A DNA stretch of 64,000 nucleotides. Source: an uncultured Oscillospiraceae bacterium (GTDB taxonomy: Bacteria; Bacillota; Clostridia; Oscillospirales; Acutalibacteraceae). This document shows, in pieces, positions 47,301 through 55,213 of the stretch. Below the pieces are notes generated by a model. The model did no database searches, was not told the origin of the DNA, and saw only the letters and a program-made list of their open reading frames with translations. Both the position numbers and the translations under genes were made by a program. The stretch is from assembly GCA_959601025.1 (NCBI GenBank), contig CAUGOD010000011.1, positions 1-64,000 of the forward strand, written 5' to 3'. The number at the start of each line of letters is the position of its first letter. Positions within the stretch are counted from its first letter, which is position 1.

Positions 47301-47741
47301 CTCCCATGGAATTTTATTTTCCACAAATTCGTTTTGTGGAAATCCACCGTCGTACAAGAAAAATAACTTTTGCATATCGTTCTCAGAATACACGTCAAAG
47401 CAGCAGCCGCCAGTAAAATACCGGTTCTTCTCCTCGTCGAAAAACTCTAGCGCGATATAGCTGGTAAATCTGCCGTTTCGCAAATACTTAAAGCCGGAGT
47501 CTTCGTCATCCCCCAATTCGCCCTTGAGGTAACCCATTAAAGAACGATTGCCTTTTCCGTTAGCCGCTTTATTGAAATAACCGCCACTGGTATCTCCCAA
47601 GAGCACAAGCTGCATCGCATCAATAATTGTGGACTTTCCCGATGCATTTTTTCCAGTGAGAAAGTTCAGTGTCTCAAAGGATACTGTCTCATGGGTAAAG
47701 TAATGCCAATGTATCAGAAGCAGTCTGGTTAGTTTCTTCAT
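44346..47741 (-). CDS. jetC: Wadjet SMC-like ATPase JetC
   Basis: 1131 residues, MukB/SbcC-like. Walker A is FLTGKNASGKSTIIDAMQLV at the N-terminus. Long coiled coils follow (about 230-480 and 640-760) around a central hinge region. The C-terminal signature MGKKSGGETQTPFYVAVLAS and Walker B ARLIIFDEAFSKMDG complete the ATPase head. With JetA and JetB it forms a condensin-like complex that extrudes and recognises small circular DNA. Its ATG overlaps the jetB stop (ATGA). Confidence 0.95.
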   Translation of the reverse strand: MKKLTRLLLIHWHYFTHETVSFETLNFLTGKNASGKSTIIDAMQLVLLGDTSGGYFNKAANGKGNRSLMGYLKGELGDDEDSGFKYLRNGRFTSYIALEFFDEEKNRYFTGGCCFDVYSENDMQKLFFLYDGGFPQNEFVENKIPWEIRKLREFLKEKYPSHRTTDVGREFRTAFYGKMGGLRDRFGSLLKKAVSFNPNVDIQDFISEFVCDTQQTVDISQMQENIRSYKRLEEEANVLKEKIAQLERIMTEHSSFLRAKQDEQLYAYLIDRAQQDIKVSELEKTQKHVDEQLAELQDIETNIAAQSSRLSQMRDESNQLRARLINDETEQAIKQLQSEIDAKEAQINRILMEFEKSIARLSQYVTNWNRCVTGMSEKLASLEASSLDALLYSQIRDICEESADFLKQAERLATIDDTAVLSAGENGIRELSDLVQELSKHIIELSSRIVDEQQRLSARRSALQQEQKSLESGIYQFPRDALDLKAAIASRLRTLAKREVKVVIVAEAAEIENDRWRNVIEGYLITQKYYIIVPDQYFRDALRVFDAMKRDRKLYGTGIVDIEKLRRKNPSTDPGSLAEEIQTSNSDVRVFLNFTLGWVHKCETVNDLRHFNTAVTDDGMLYQNYVVRAMNPERWAKPAIGQSAIRRRLDAVKAELAVLTNQISVCATAKAGFDLCSKLPVPGESDIQQAVVYAKEKQTIPELEQDVSRLRTSLAAIDTSAIDALKNHLNQLDGAIRGLEADLRAKNKEQGALEEHLRVCQEETIPNLNDEIQTLQQLIAQKYDSEWVETTGGSRYQRELSTRQSAEDIYRAFPRELSRSTNAKNFSWSNLVEYRQDYNRKYIMGYDTKAEENDAYDNAWLELSENKLPEYLARIEDTRKKAFEQFREDFLSRLENNIRDADTQIKGLNAAIKGSFFGEESFRFKIIPRPEYKRYYDMLVDPMKMEGGYNLFSEQFNMKYKDEIAELFAIITNEDGDGKAHGKSDYDKRVQMFTDFRTYLTFDLESVNREGESQRLSKTMGKKSGGETQTPFYVAVLASFAQLYRSGRDKTQNTARLIIFDEAFSKMDGERIIRSVQLLRQFHFQVILSAPTEKVGDIGILVDRNLCVLREGRHTCVKAFDPRKSEWLENE

Positions 47742-48379
47742 ACCGACTCCTCCCTTTTGTCATTATCCTGTATTTCATTGTTTTTCATTTCTTCCAGTTC
47801 TATCATCATGTCGTTGATCCCCTGATTGGATACCATTGACAAGATAGAAGGTAAAATAAGAAGCTGATTTCCCTCATTACTCCACGTACTATCCATTTTT
47901 TGCAAGACATTATAGTGCGCCAATGTTCGTTGGGCATCTAATCGCTCTTTCTGACTGGTTTTTCCCTTTTCCAAAAGCCCAAGCATGCGCATCTTTTCCA
48001 CGATGGTCTGCGTATCCGTTCGCACCGTATGAAATTGTCCGGATTCCTCTCTGTGCTCCTCATAGATAAGACGACAAGTATAAAGAAACAGTGTAGTAAA
48101 TCGGTCCACACGCAAGCGGTTATGGTCATATATGTTGATGAGGGATACGACCCCATAGTTATCGTCTTTCTCTAATTTCCAGCCCGTCACAGAAAAGTAC
48201 TCCTGCATCACAGAAAATAATCTTGAAATCATCATGTAATCGCTGCTTGGCATTGTCATCTGCTGGCTGCTCTGATACTCATAGCGGACAAGATAAGTAT
48301 GAGACAAGAGATAGTTGCTCAGACGCCGAAACTCGCCCTTTTCATAAGAAGATAGTTTTTCAAAATCTTCATTCCACAT
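47738..48379 (-). CDS. jetB: Wadjet subunit JetB (MukE-like, DUF4194)
   Basis: A 213-residue winged-helix protein of the DUF4194/MukE-like group, with RRLSNYLLSHTYLVRYEY early and DRFTTLFLYTCRLIYEE in the middle. It bridges the kleisin JetA and the SMC JetC. The ATG overlaps the jetA end by 11 bases, and GGAGGG lies about eight bases upstream. The tail is acidic and Asn-rich. Confidence 0.9.
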   Translation of the reverse strand: MWNEDFEKLSSYEKGEFRRLSNYLLSHTYLVRYEYQSSQQMTMPSSDYMMISRLFSVMQEYFSVTGWKLEKDDNYGVVSLINIYDHNRLRVDRFTTLFLYTCRLIYEEHREESGQFHTVRTDTQTIVEKMRMLGLLEKGKTSQKERLDAQRTLAHYNVLQKMDSTWSNEGNQLLILPSILSMVSNQGINDMMIELEEMKNNEIQDNDKREESV

Positions 48380-49775
48380 GGGACAGACCCTCCTTTTTTC
48401 GGATTATCATGCGCGGAATGCGATAGCCATTTCGTTCCGTTGTTCCATCGGCCAATTCTACTGTATAGGTTGCCTCTGGATCGCCCGCTCGCAGGACGGC
48501 TAACAGCAGTAAAATGAAATCCGAATCTTCATCTATCGCAACATTTTCACTGGTAATTTCACTATTTCCCTGTGCAAACAGTTTTTCCACATACGCACAG
48601 ACCCTGGAAATTGGATAGCCGTTTTTAATTTGTTCCATCATCCCGCTCATCAAATCGTTGGACACTTCCTCTGAAGAATCCACCTCCAAAGGTGTGGTAT
48701 CCATCCTCCGGCTTCTGACACTTTTATGATAGAGGGACTTCCCGTCAAAGAACTCCTGGCGGTTGACATTAATATTCCGTTCCATCATAACACCTATCGT
48801 TTCCTGCTGCGCTATATCACTTGTGGCATAGGCCTTCAGAAGCTGCGCCAGTTTTCCCTTAATGGTTTGATCGGCCGTCATTAAGTAACGAATTTTTTCA
48901 ATGGAGCTTTTGGTATAGGTACTATGTTTGCGGTCGATTTCTGTGATAATGTCGCCCACTGACTGATAGGCATCCAGCACATAGTTCATTGCCGCAACAA
49001 TGTCCCTCTGGACCTCCTCGGGATGTTCATATTTTTTTATGGTCATGGCTCGATCGCACATGTTTTGCATCAGGGCGGCATCACCCAGAATATCTATCAG
49101 AAGATTTTGAATCGGAACCATATACCGATGGATAGAGTCCATGGTTTTGATGGGGTGATAAATTTGGTCAGACATTTTCTTATAGCTTTCAAAGTGATTC
49201 TGAAGTAAATCGTTGATACCACTTTGGTTTTCAATTCCTCGTAAATAACTGCGAATTCCATGATAAAGGCTACGGAGCTGGTATTGCAATTGCTCCGTAT
49301 TTGTTTTTGCAGAGAGTACGGCCTCGTACATCTGATCCGTATGATCCGATTTAGCTTGCTTTAGACCTGAATACGTAGCAAAAACAAGAGAGTTATATTC
49401 CTGTACATCGCCAGTCTCCAGTTCACTTAAAAGCTTCATTACCGGGATTGCATAGGGCTGCGGTGTAATGATTTCTATAAAAGAGCCATCCAAAAACTCT
49501 TTTTCCACCCATCCGGTTTTGATAAAACGACCAAGTATCAGTCTGGCTTTTCCGCTGAATGTCAAACTTCCTTCGATAATTTCATCATCTTCTTCGGGCG
49601 TAAAGTCTTTATCTTCCTGCAAGGAGATAAGGGCAGAAATATAGTCATCCACCCGAATGTTTAGTTCAAATTGAAACATTTTATGTAAAAGCAGCAACGC
49701 TTCTACATATATTTCTCGATTTGTTGATACCAAGACCGAAAAAAAGTTACTGGGCAACACATCAAAAACAGCCAT
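48369..49775 (-). CDS. jetA: Wadjet kleisin-like subunit JetA
   Basis: First gene of the operon, 468 residues. It begins MAVFDVLPSNFFSVLVSTNR, typical of the JetA group with DUF5716-like sequence rather than DUF3375, which suggests a non-type I Wadjet (probably type III; not certain). Central helices and a C-terminal winged-helix-like part with RIPRMIIRKKEG follow. It should link JetB and JetC as a kleisin. GGTGAG precedes the ATG. No convincing promoter was found upstream. Confidence 0.85.
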   Translation of the reverse strand: MAVFDVLPSNFFSVLVSTNREIYVEALLLLHKMFQFELNIRVDDYISALISLQEDKDFTPEEDDEIIEGSLTFSGKARLILGRFIKTGWVEKEFLDGSFIEIITPQPYAIPVMKLLSELETGDVQEYNSLVFATYSGLKQAKSDHTDQMYEAVLSAKTNTEQLQYQLRSLYHGIRSYLRGIENQSGINDLLQNHFESYKKMSDQIYHPIKTMDSIHRYMVPIQNLLIDILGDAALMQNMCDRAMTIKKYEHPEEVQRDIVAAMNYVLDAYQSVGDIITEIDRKHSTYTKSSIEKIRYLMTADQTIKGKLAQLLKAYATSDIAQQETIGVMMERNINVNRQEFFDGKSLYHKSVRSRRMDTTPLEVDSSEEVSNDLMSGMMEQIKNGYPISRVCAYVEKLFAQGNSEITSENVAIDEDSDFILLLLAVLRAGDPEATYTVELADGTTERNGYRIPRMIIRKKEGLSHVE

Positions 49776-50126
49776 TTTCTCACCACTTTTCTTTGCTGAA
49801 TTAGTATCTAAAATAACAGGGAAGACGTTCTATACTGCCATAATAAATCCAAATTTCTTTTCTCCGCGAATCTCATCAAAACAGATCTAGCCGATAACGA
49901 TGGTCGCCGTTAATTCCATAAGTCTCAGAAGGCTGTTCCAAAAGAAATCCATAAATTCGTTGTTGCAAATATTCTTAATATTTCCCGCTGGGCAGTGATT
50001 CCCATAAATTACGATGACTATTTTAATTCCCAAGCCATTTCTTTTCGTCCAGTATCGCTTCAAATTGAATTGTCCAAAGCCTCATTTCCTCATGTACTAT
50101 TTTGATTCTCTAGGACTCATCTTTCG
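49776..50126. other. Gene-free AT-rich stretch upstream of jetA
   Basis: About 350 bp without a supported gene, repeat or clear promoter. The jetA promoter must lie here, but no -35/-10 pair with normal spacing stands out. Confidence 0.4.
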
Positions 50127-50465
50127 TTAACATCGGTACACGATCAGGCGCACCTGTTTACCAGACAGGCATTGATCCTCATAGGCACAATCGGTAAAAT
50201 GACAAAACGACCACTCGCTGAACCATTCAAGTAATGCGTCCACCCGATGGACAATATCATTATAGACCCCATACCAATCGCCCCACTCATTCCACTCGAA
50301 ATAAGCATAATCTTTTTTATCATCCTCTGACAAGGCGTCATATTCTTGTTTAGTGAGCCAATTGACGATTTCCTCCAGCTCCCCGATTTCAAACGCAGCC
50401 AGCATACATTTTAAGACATAGCCTTGATACCGAAAGGGCCTGTCCTTTTTCACTCGACTTTTCAC
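50127..50465 (-). CDS. Hypothetical protein, probable 3' half of a frameshifted gene
   Basis: 112 residues from a GTG that overlaps the end of the upstream frame by four bases. It is rich in Trp and acidic residues (FEWNEWGDWYGVYND) and ends GKQVRLIVYRC. The sequence reads as the continuation of the upstream protein: that one ends SFLLTMGRA and this one begins KSRVKKDRPFRYQGYVLK, a natural join. I recall no function; the composition resembles small cytoplasmic immunity-type or element-borne proteins. It could also be a genuine coupled pair. Confidence 0.5.
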   Translation of the reverse strand: MKSRVKKDRPFRYQGYVLKCMLAAFEIGELEEIVNWLTKQEYDALSEDDKKDYAYFEWNEWGDWYGVYNDIVHRVDALLEWFSEWSFCHFTDCAYEDQCLSGKQVRLIVYRC

Positions 50466-50836
50466 GCTCTTCCCATAGTTAACAAGAAAGACGCTTTTTT
50501 ATAATACTGCTGATAGGTCATGTTGAGACCAGTATATGTTTCATCGTCATCGTGGTCAAATGTTTCTCTAAGCTCTGGGCTCAGATCCATCGGCTTTCCA
50601 CACATATACCGATCATTCTCTAATTCGTCGTATGTGTCTCTAAGCCATGACTTTCCCCCTACGATAGGGCAAACCCTCAATGACCCATCCGGCTCCTTGA
50701 TTAGTGGACTTATGTTATACCATTTGTCGCCGACATGGGCTTCCGCATAAATCGAATAATAAGTACCCACGCAAATCTCCTCCTCCGTCGCCTTTTCAAT
50801 ATCTCTCGGCGTTATTAATTTTTTCATGAAGAACAT
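50462..50836 (-). CDS. Hypothetical protein, probable 5' half of a frameshifted gene
   Basis: About 125 residues from the ATG at 50836 (a longer frame begins at 50899 without a ribosome binding site). It contains VGTYYSIYAEAHVGDKWYNI and a conserved-looking GKSWLRDTYDELEND. It stops inside the overlap with the next frame. Family not recognised. The pair lies alone between jetA and the nuclease remnant, with no operon partner. Confidence 0.5.
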   Translation of the reverse strand: MFFMKKLITPRDIEKATEEEICVGTYYSIYAEAHVGDKWYNISPLIKEPDGSLRVCPIVGGKSWLRDTYDELENDRYMCGKPMDLSPELRETFDHDDDETYTGLNMTYQQYYKKASFLLTMGRA

Positions 50837-50997
50837 AGAGCTTTTCCCGTTTTCCTTCACTTGTTCCACCGATACGCATGATTTCCGATACGACCTCATC
50901 TATCGAGCACTGATATAGCAAGTTCTTAACAACCACTTATCTTTCTCTTCTTTCTATTGGCACCTATATCAGCATCCCTTTTTCAACGCAATGACAC

Positions 50998-51236
50998 TCA
51001 TAAAGAATCCGCAGTAATCTCCACCTGTTTCCCACTAAAAGCAACTCCATACTTAAAGATCGTTTTAACCCCCTTAGCAGTCATATCGGTATCGTACTTA
51101 CGATCCTTAATCTGCGCCAAAGCCGTCTCTGAAAGCTGCTTTAGTTTATCTCCAGAGAAATTCCTGGCCGCCTTGAGTTCAATCAAAATGCCCGGCATAT
51201 TCTCTACCTTAGGCAATAATTGAATATCATATCGGC
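50998..51236 (-). pseudogene. 3' part of the broken AAA-ATPase/PD-(D/E)XK gene (nuclease domain)
   Basis: Leftward frame starting about RRYDIQLLPKVENM. It carries the nuclease core: Asp in YDIQLLPK and the E-x-K of GILIELKAARN. It ends FKYGVAFSGKQVEITADSL, the usual C-terminus of the DUF1703/PDDEXK_9 domain in these proteins. The piece is in frame with the 5' part only if the 170 bp between them are re-inverted. It has no start of its own. Confidence 0.85.
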
Positions 51237-51410
51237 GTATTCCAATGATGCACAAAGACTGCAAAAGGAGATGCACAGGCTTCTTTTCCAATCGGCAAGC
51301 TGCTACGATACTGCCGGGGAAAATTTTTACCATGGTTTTGTTCTGGGGCTTTGCGCCATGATGGATAACCGCTACTATATCAGCTCGAATGGAGAATCAG
51401 GCGAGGGCCG
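51233..51410. other. Inverted 170-bp internal gene segment with 4-bp inverted ends
   Basis: CGGC (51233-51236) and GCCG (51407-51410) bound 170 bp (51237-51406). Its + strand encodes the missing middle of the flanking leftward protein (QSASCYDTAGENFYHGFVLG ... DNRYYISSN). Re-inverting exactly at these ends gives IQEAAYSNDAQ at one joint and GEGRYDIQLLPK at the other, with one open frame 52866-50998 of 622 codons. Confidence 0.8.
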
Positions 51411-52866
51411 CTTCCTGAATCGAGATCGCGGTAGCCTGGGGAATGATATCGGTTAATTTTTGCAGGATCTCCTTGTTATAGACAAACGCAATTTCTTGGT
51501 TGGGCAACGCCACCTCACACATGTAGTCGCCGCTAAATGCAGGATCTACCCTTACGACCTTTAGATAGCCGGCAACCAGAAGAAAGCTGTACACGGAGGA
51601 AGGATTATTTCGAATCTGGGGATAAATGACCCCAGTATCAATATACGTCAGGAAAGATTCCCCCTGCAATAAAGCGTTGAGGCGTTCATAGATATCTTCT
51701 CCTGCATGCGCCAAAACTTCACCGATTATCTCATTGCTGCCGGTTGATTGCCAAAAGGCCTTGGGTTGACAGCCATTACTAAAATAGTTGATTACAGACC
51801 ATGGGTTAAATATTTCCGAATCTCCAAACCGATACCCGTCGTACCAGGCGCAGATTTCCTCGTACTTCTCCTCTGCATGGTAATAGCGGGCAATCGCTTT
51901 TACCTCTTCCGGCGTAAAACCAAAATATTCACTATATCGGTTGTCCAATATGGAATTCACTTTTAAATTGTTTAAGCCGCTGAAAATGCTCTCTTTGGCC
52001 ACACGAAGAATGCCCGTTAAAAAGCCATAGGAAAGATACCGGTTATCCTTCAGACCGCCTGAAAAGAGGTTGCGCATAAAGAGAATCACTTTATCATAAA
52101 AGCCCCTCATATGCCCCTGCTGGATCGGCGTGTCATACTCGTCGATTATAATAATCGGCGGAATACCGTAGTGCTCGTCCAGCATTTGAGAGAGCCTTTG
52201 CAGAGACATTATCATGTCCGTACTGTTCGCTTTCTCTTCCAAAACGGTTTTAAAGTATGATTTCTCATATTTGCTGCACTGCTCGCTTTCCAAGAGCTCG
52301 CTGTGGCGTTCAAACTCCTGTCTCAGAATCTTTGAGATTTGATCATAGGTCTCCTCCCAGGTGTCCCGTTTCACATCCTTAAAGGTGATGAAAATCACTG
52401 GGTATTTTCCCTGATAGTCGCGATATTTTTTACCGCAAGACCAAATCTTTTTATCTCTGAAATAAACAGAGGTATCTTCGTCCGTCTTTTCAAAGAAGGT
52501 ACGGATCATATCCATATTCAAGGTCTTGCCAAAACGGCGCGGACGGGTAAACAGAGATACCATCGGCCTCTCGTCCAGAAAATCCTTGATCATCATAGTT
52601 TTATCGACATAGTAGTACTCGGACGAGGCCAGACGATAATCTGAAATTCCAACCGGCAACGGTAGGTCAGGCAATGTTTTGGTTTTTCTATACGCACCGG
52701 TTTTAATCCGGCTGTCAGTAGGTTTTTGGGCCTCTATAGGAATCACCCAACTGCGGCCCTTTTTGTATGCTCCTTCTATCCGTCCTTCTTTGCATAGGAC
52801 AGTTACTCGACGCTCCGTGATTCCCCAAAGCTTTGCTGCTTCCTTTACAGTCATTGTGTTACTCAT
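51397..52866 (-). CDS. AAA-ATPase-like protein, 5' part of a gene split by an inversion
   Basis: This frame codes 489 residues. It has an N-terminal helix-turn-helix (MTVKEAAKLWGITERRVTVL, MerR/excisionase-like), then an AAA-ATPase_like domain: P-loop-like LFTRPRRFGKTLNMDMIRTF and Walker B-like IIIIDEYDTPIQQG. C-terminal helices include EKYEEICAWYDGYRFG. Normal members continue into a PD-(D/E)XK nuclease; here translation stops a few residues after the inversion point at 51410. The family is common and of uncertain function, sometimes seen as mobile or defence-associated. GGAGG precedes the ATG. Confidence 0.85.
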   Translation of the reverse strand: MSNTMTVKEAAKLWGITERRVTVLCKEGRIEGAYKKGRSWVIPIEAQKPTDSRIKTGAYRKTKTLPDLPLPVGISDYRLASSEYYYVDKTMMIKDFLDERPMVSLFTRPRRFGKTLNMDMIRTFFEKTDEDTSVYFRDKKIWSCGKKYRDYQGKYPVIFITFKDVKRDTWEETYDQISKILRQEFERHSELLESEQCSKYEKSYFKTVLEEKANSTDMIMSLQRLSQMLDEHYGIPPIIIIDEYDTPIQQGHMRGFYDKVILFMRNLFSGGLKDNRYLSYGFLTGILRVAKESIFSGLNNLKVNSILDNRYSEYFGFTPEEVKAIARYYHAEEKYEEICAWYDGYRFGDSEIFNPWSVINYFSNGCQPKAFWQSTGSNEIIGEVLAHAGEDIYERLNALLQGESFLTYIDTGVIYPQIRNNPSSVYSFLLVAGYLKVVRVDPAFSGDYMCEVALPNQEIAFVYNKEILQKLTDIIPQATAISIQEAALA

Positions 52867-52893
52867 TGCCGCACCTCCAAGCTTTTCAGATAT

Positions 52894-52922
52894 AGTATAC
52901 CACTATAGCAGAACAAAATCAA
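52894..52922 (-). promoter_or_regulatory. Promoter of the AAA-ATPase/nuclease gene
   Basis: Leftward TTGATT (52917-52922), 17 bp, TATACT (52894-52899), 28 bp before the ATG. A TATAGT/ACTATA repeat overlaps the -10. Confidence 0.7.
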
Positions 52923-53088
52923 CAATATTCGGAATAAAATCAAACGTAATGCCTGACTTTATTCTTTTTGGTGTTATCTTACCCATTTCTTGTTTTCCAT
53001 TCAGGTTTGTTGTGCTATACTAAAAGCACTGTTTAGCCCACAGGTTTTCTATTTATTCAGAAGAACTGTTTATAGGAGTGAATATACA

Positions 53089-53463
53089 ATGACTTATATA
53101 ACAGATGATACGCACAGGGATTTTACCGATGGGAAAATTTATGATTTCGAGGGGTTATCCTGTTTGGCAGTCGGGGGTGCTTACAGCATTGATAAATACT
53201 ATCGCCTTATGAGGGCGTAGCCATGGTGCCCTGATTAACAGCCCTTAAGTGAAACCAAAAAACAGGCAGAAGAAAAGCTATCTTCAATAGGGAATAAAAT
53301 GGATGTGGTTCTCATGTATAAACCTATCCTCTTAAATATGAGCCAATAGAAGTTTTCCTGCCTTTTGTTGATCAATCCAGCGTGGATATAAACACTGAAA
53401 AATGTCTGGGTCGGATTGAAGAGACAATCTTATACCGAAAATGGTACTTCGAATTAGGTTTTT
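53089..53463 (+). pseudogene. Metallophosphoesterase remnant
   Basis: An ATG at 53089 (AGGAGTG upstream) starts a frame reading TYITDDTHRDF, like the Asp-x-His metal motif of calcineurin-type phosphoesterases. It jumps directly to LSCLAVGGAYSIDKYYRLM and stops at 53220. Further on, other frames read ETKKQAEEKLSSIGNKMDVV and then KYEPIEVFLPFVDQSSVDIN, GRIEETILYRKWYF. These are successive parts of the same family, joined by deletions and frameshifts. The central catalytic motifs are lost. Confidence 0.75.
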
Positions 53464-53485
53464 AAAAAATATCGGAGATAATGAA

Positions 53486-54718
53486 ATGGAAAATGTAAAG
53501 TTCGTCGCGCCTCAAATAGACAATTACATAAGACGGCTTCGCAACGGTAGCAGCGCATTTGACGAGGCCGCTCTCGCCTTGATAGATACGCTTTATTTGG
53601 AATTAGATAAAATTGTTCCCTGCGGCGATAACAATCTCCATGAACTTTGGCTGTGTGCAGAACGCGGAACGATCGAAGACTTCGGCAACTATGAGGAGAT
53701 GCTCGCGGACGGAGAAATTGAAACTCGTGAGGAATGGGAAAATTGGTGGCACAGTGAATATCCCGAAGAAAAAGTCTGGTATCATTTGGCTGCTGTAGAA
53801 TACAACGATTTTCGTACCGTTCTTGTCCAGCATGAGTCCGTCATTCAAATCAATCCGCATGAAATAAGTCCGTGGGGCCATGATGTGATGCCATTTGTAA
53901 AATGGCTGATTCAATCGGTTAAAAGCTGTATTACCTGTTTACAGGAACATACTTACAATGAGATGGTCAATCTCAAACTACCGCCGCAACATAGGACGGG
54001 AACCATTCTTCGTAGTGACTACTGGGACATTTTTCCTAAATACCGGCAAGAGTACCTGAGCGACATTTCATCAGAAGACATTCATGACTTTCTCAAATAT
54101 ATACTGATACAAGAACAAACTGAAGAACCCATATCACGAATTCCAAACCTGACAGCCGGAATGTTTTATGAATACTGCTCCCTGGGGTACCAAGCCAATC
54201 ACTATGATGGCTGCAACACGTTATCTCCCAAAGAACAGTATTACAATGCCGATGGCAGAGACGAGGGCCTTCGAGACATTGACGAGGATTCTCTGGAGGC
54301 TTTTCATAATTGGCTGCATAACAGGCAAAGAGGCGGCCATCCTTGGGAGGTATGCCGTGGAGGAAACGCAACACATATCTCTTTATATGTACGGGAAGAC
54401 GAAAAAGGATTCTATTTAGTCGTAACCGGGAAATCCTATGGCCGCTCTATAGAAGCAATAAAGTTCTATCTAGCTCTGGCCCGTAAAAACATTCCAGTTT
54501 GGCTGAACGATGGTAGCGCAATGGCTGCCCGTATCATGGCAAGCGATAGGATCGGCATCATGCCCGAAGGGATTATGCCTTATTACTGCGAGAGCTATTT
54601 TCCTGAAGAATACATTCTGGATTTCATCAACCTGCCTGAAGAAAGGCGCGAACAGGTTGCCGCGCATGTTGTCTGGCAGCCAATTCCAGAGCAGAGACTT
54701 TACCGCCGTGGGAATTGA
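53486..54718 (+). CDS. Hypothetical protein, 410 residues
   Basis: GGAG eight bases upstream supports the ATG at 53486. The protein is soluble and Trp/Tyr/acid-rich, with EEWENWWHSEYPEEKVWYHL early. A C-terminal block contains HPWEVCRGGNATHISLYVRE and RSIEAIKFYLALARKNIPVW, which looks enzymatic or nucleic-acid related but matches no family I can name. A His-Pro-Trp-Glu-Val motif followed by LVVTGKSYGRS is its most distinctive part. No close neighbours on the same strand except the 65-residue gene downstream. Confidence 0.7.
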   Translation: MENVKFVAPQIDNYIRRLRNGSSAFDEAALALIDTLYLELDKIVPCGDNNLHELWLCAERGTIEDFGNYEEMLADGEIETREEWENWWHSEYPEEKVWYHLAAVEYNDFRTVLVQHESVIQINPHEISPWGHDVMPFVKWLIQSVKSCITCLQEHTYNEMVNLKLPPQHRTGTILRSDYWDIFPKYRQEYLSDISSEDIHDFLKYILIQEQTEEPISRIPNLTAGMFYEYCSLGYQANHYDGCNTLSPKEQYYNADGRDEGLRDIDEDSLEAFHNWLHNRQRGGHPWEVCRGGNATHISLYVREDEKGFYLVVTGKSYGRSIEAIKFYLALARKNIPVWLNDGSAMAARIMASDRIGIMPEGIMPYYCESYFPEEYILDFINLPEERREQVAAHVVWQPIPEQRLYRRGN

Positions 54719-54792
54719 ACTTTTATTACATTCAAATTCTTTCATATTTCAAGTGAACTTCTTGTAAACATTTTTATTGAGGAGGTATTCAC

Positions 54793-54990
54793 TTGAATAA
54801 GAAAAAGGAATATGAAAACATATTATTGCAGGAATATGAGATTTCCGATATTGATCAATTGATTGCCCAATACCGATGCAAAATAGAAATTGGCATTTTC
54901 TGTACTTCCTGGGATGCTGCTCAAACAAATAAAAAGCTTGCTCGTTCCCTGCATGAAATTCAAACAAATCACCTTAGATCAGTAGAGTAA
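54793..54990 (+). CDS. Small hypothetical protein, 65 residues
   Basis: A TTG start at 54793 lies behind a strong GAGGAGGT. The product is charged and helical (KKKEYENILLQEYEISDIDQ, then DAAQTNKKLARSLHEIQ). Family not recognised. The good ribosome binding site is the main support. It follows the 410-residue protein gene by 74 bp. The following 54991-55188 shows nothing but the integrase-end palindrome. Confidence 0.6.
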   Translation: MNKKKEYENILLQEYEISDIDQLIAQYRCKIEIGIFCTSWDAAQTNKKLARSLHEIQTNHLRSVE

Positions 54991-55166
54991 CATTGTCCTT
55001 TAGGTGACCTTTATTGAGATTTTGCAAGATAGAAGTAGTAAGTTTCGTGTAAAACTGGTTTGTATAGATTGTAGGGCCAATACGAATCATAGTAGGAGAC
55101 AAAATATACAACTATATATTTTGTTTTTAACTCATCAAGCCAAGAAATAGGACTTTATAAGGCCCC

Positions 55167-55213
55167 TATTACCCGAGGTGTGTAGATCTTATATACACGC
55201 CTCGGGTAATAGC
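55167..55213. repeat. 47-bp imperfect palindrome over the integrase stop (terminator or att core)
   Basis: Arms of 13 bp pair perfectly (55167-55179, 55201-55213) and pairing continues through GTGTA/TACAC toward a centre at about 55190. The integrase stop codon lies inside. No T run follows on the leftward side. Inverted arms around a 6-8 bp centre are also the layout of tyrosine-recombinase core sites. Confidence 0.5.

Noticed and set aside
51220..51456. Rightward 79-codon frame as an independent gene
   Set aside because: Its sequence is the inverted middle of the nuclease gene; the ends of the frame are only continuation into flanking DNA.
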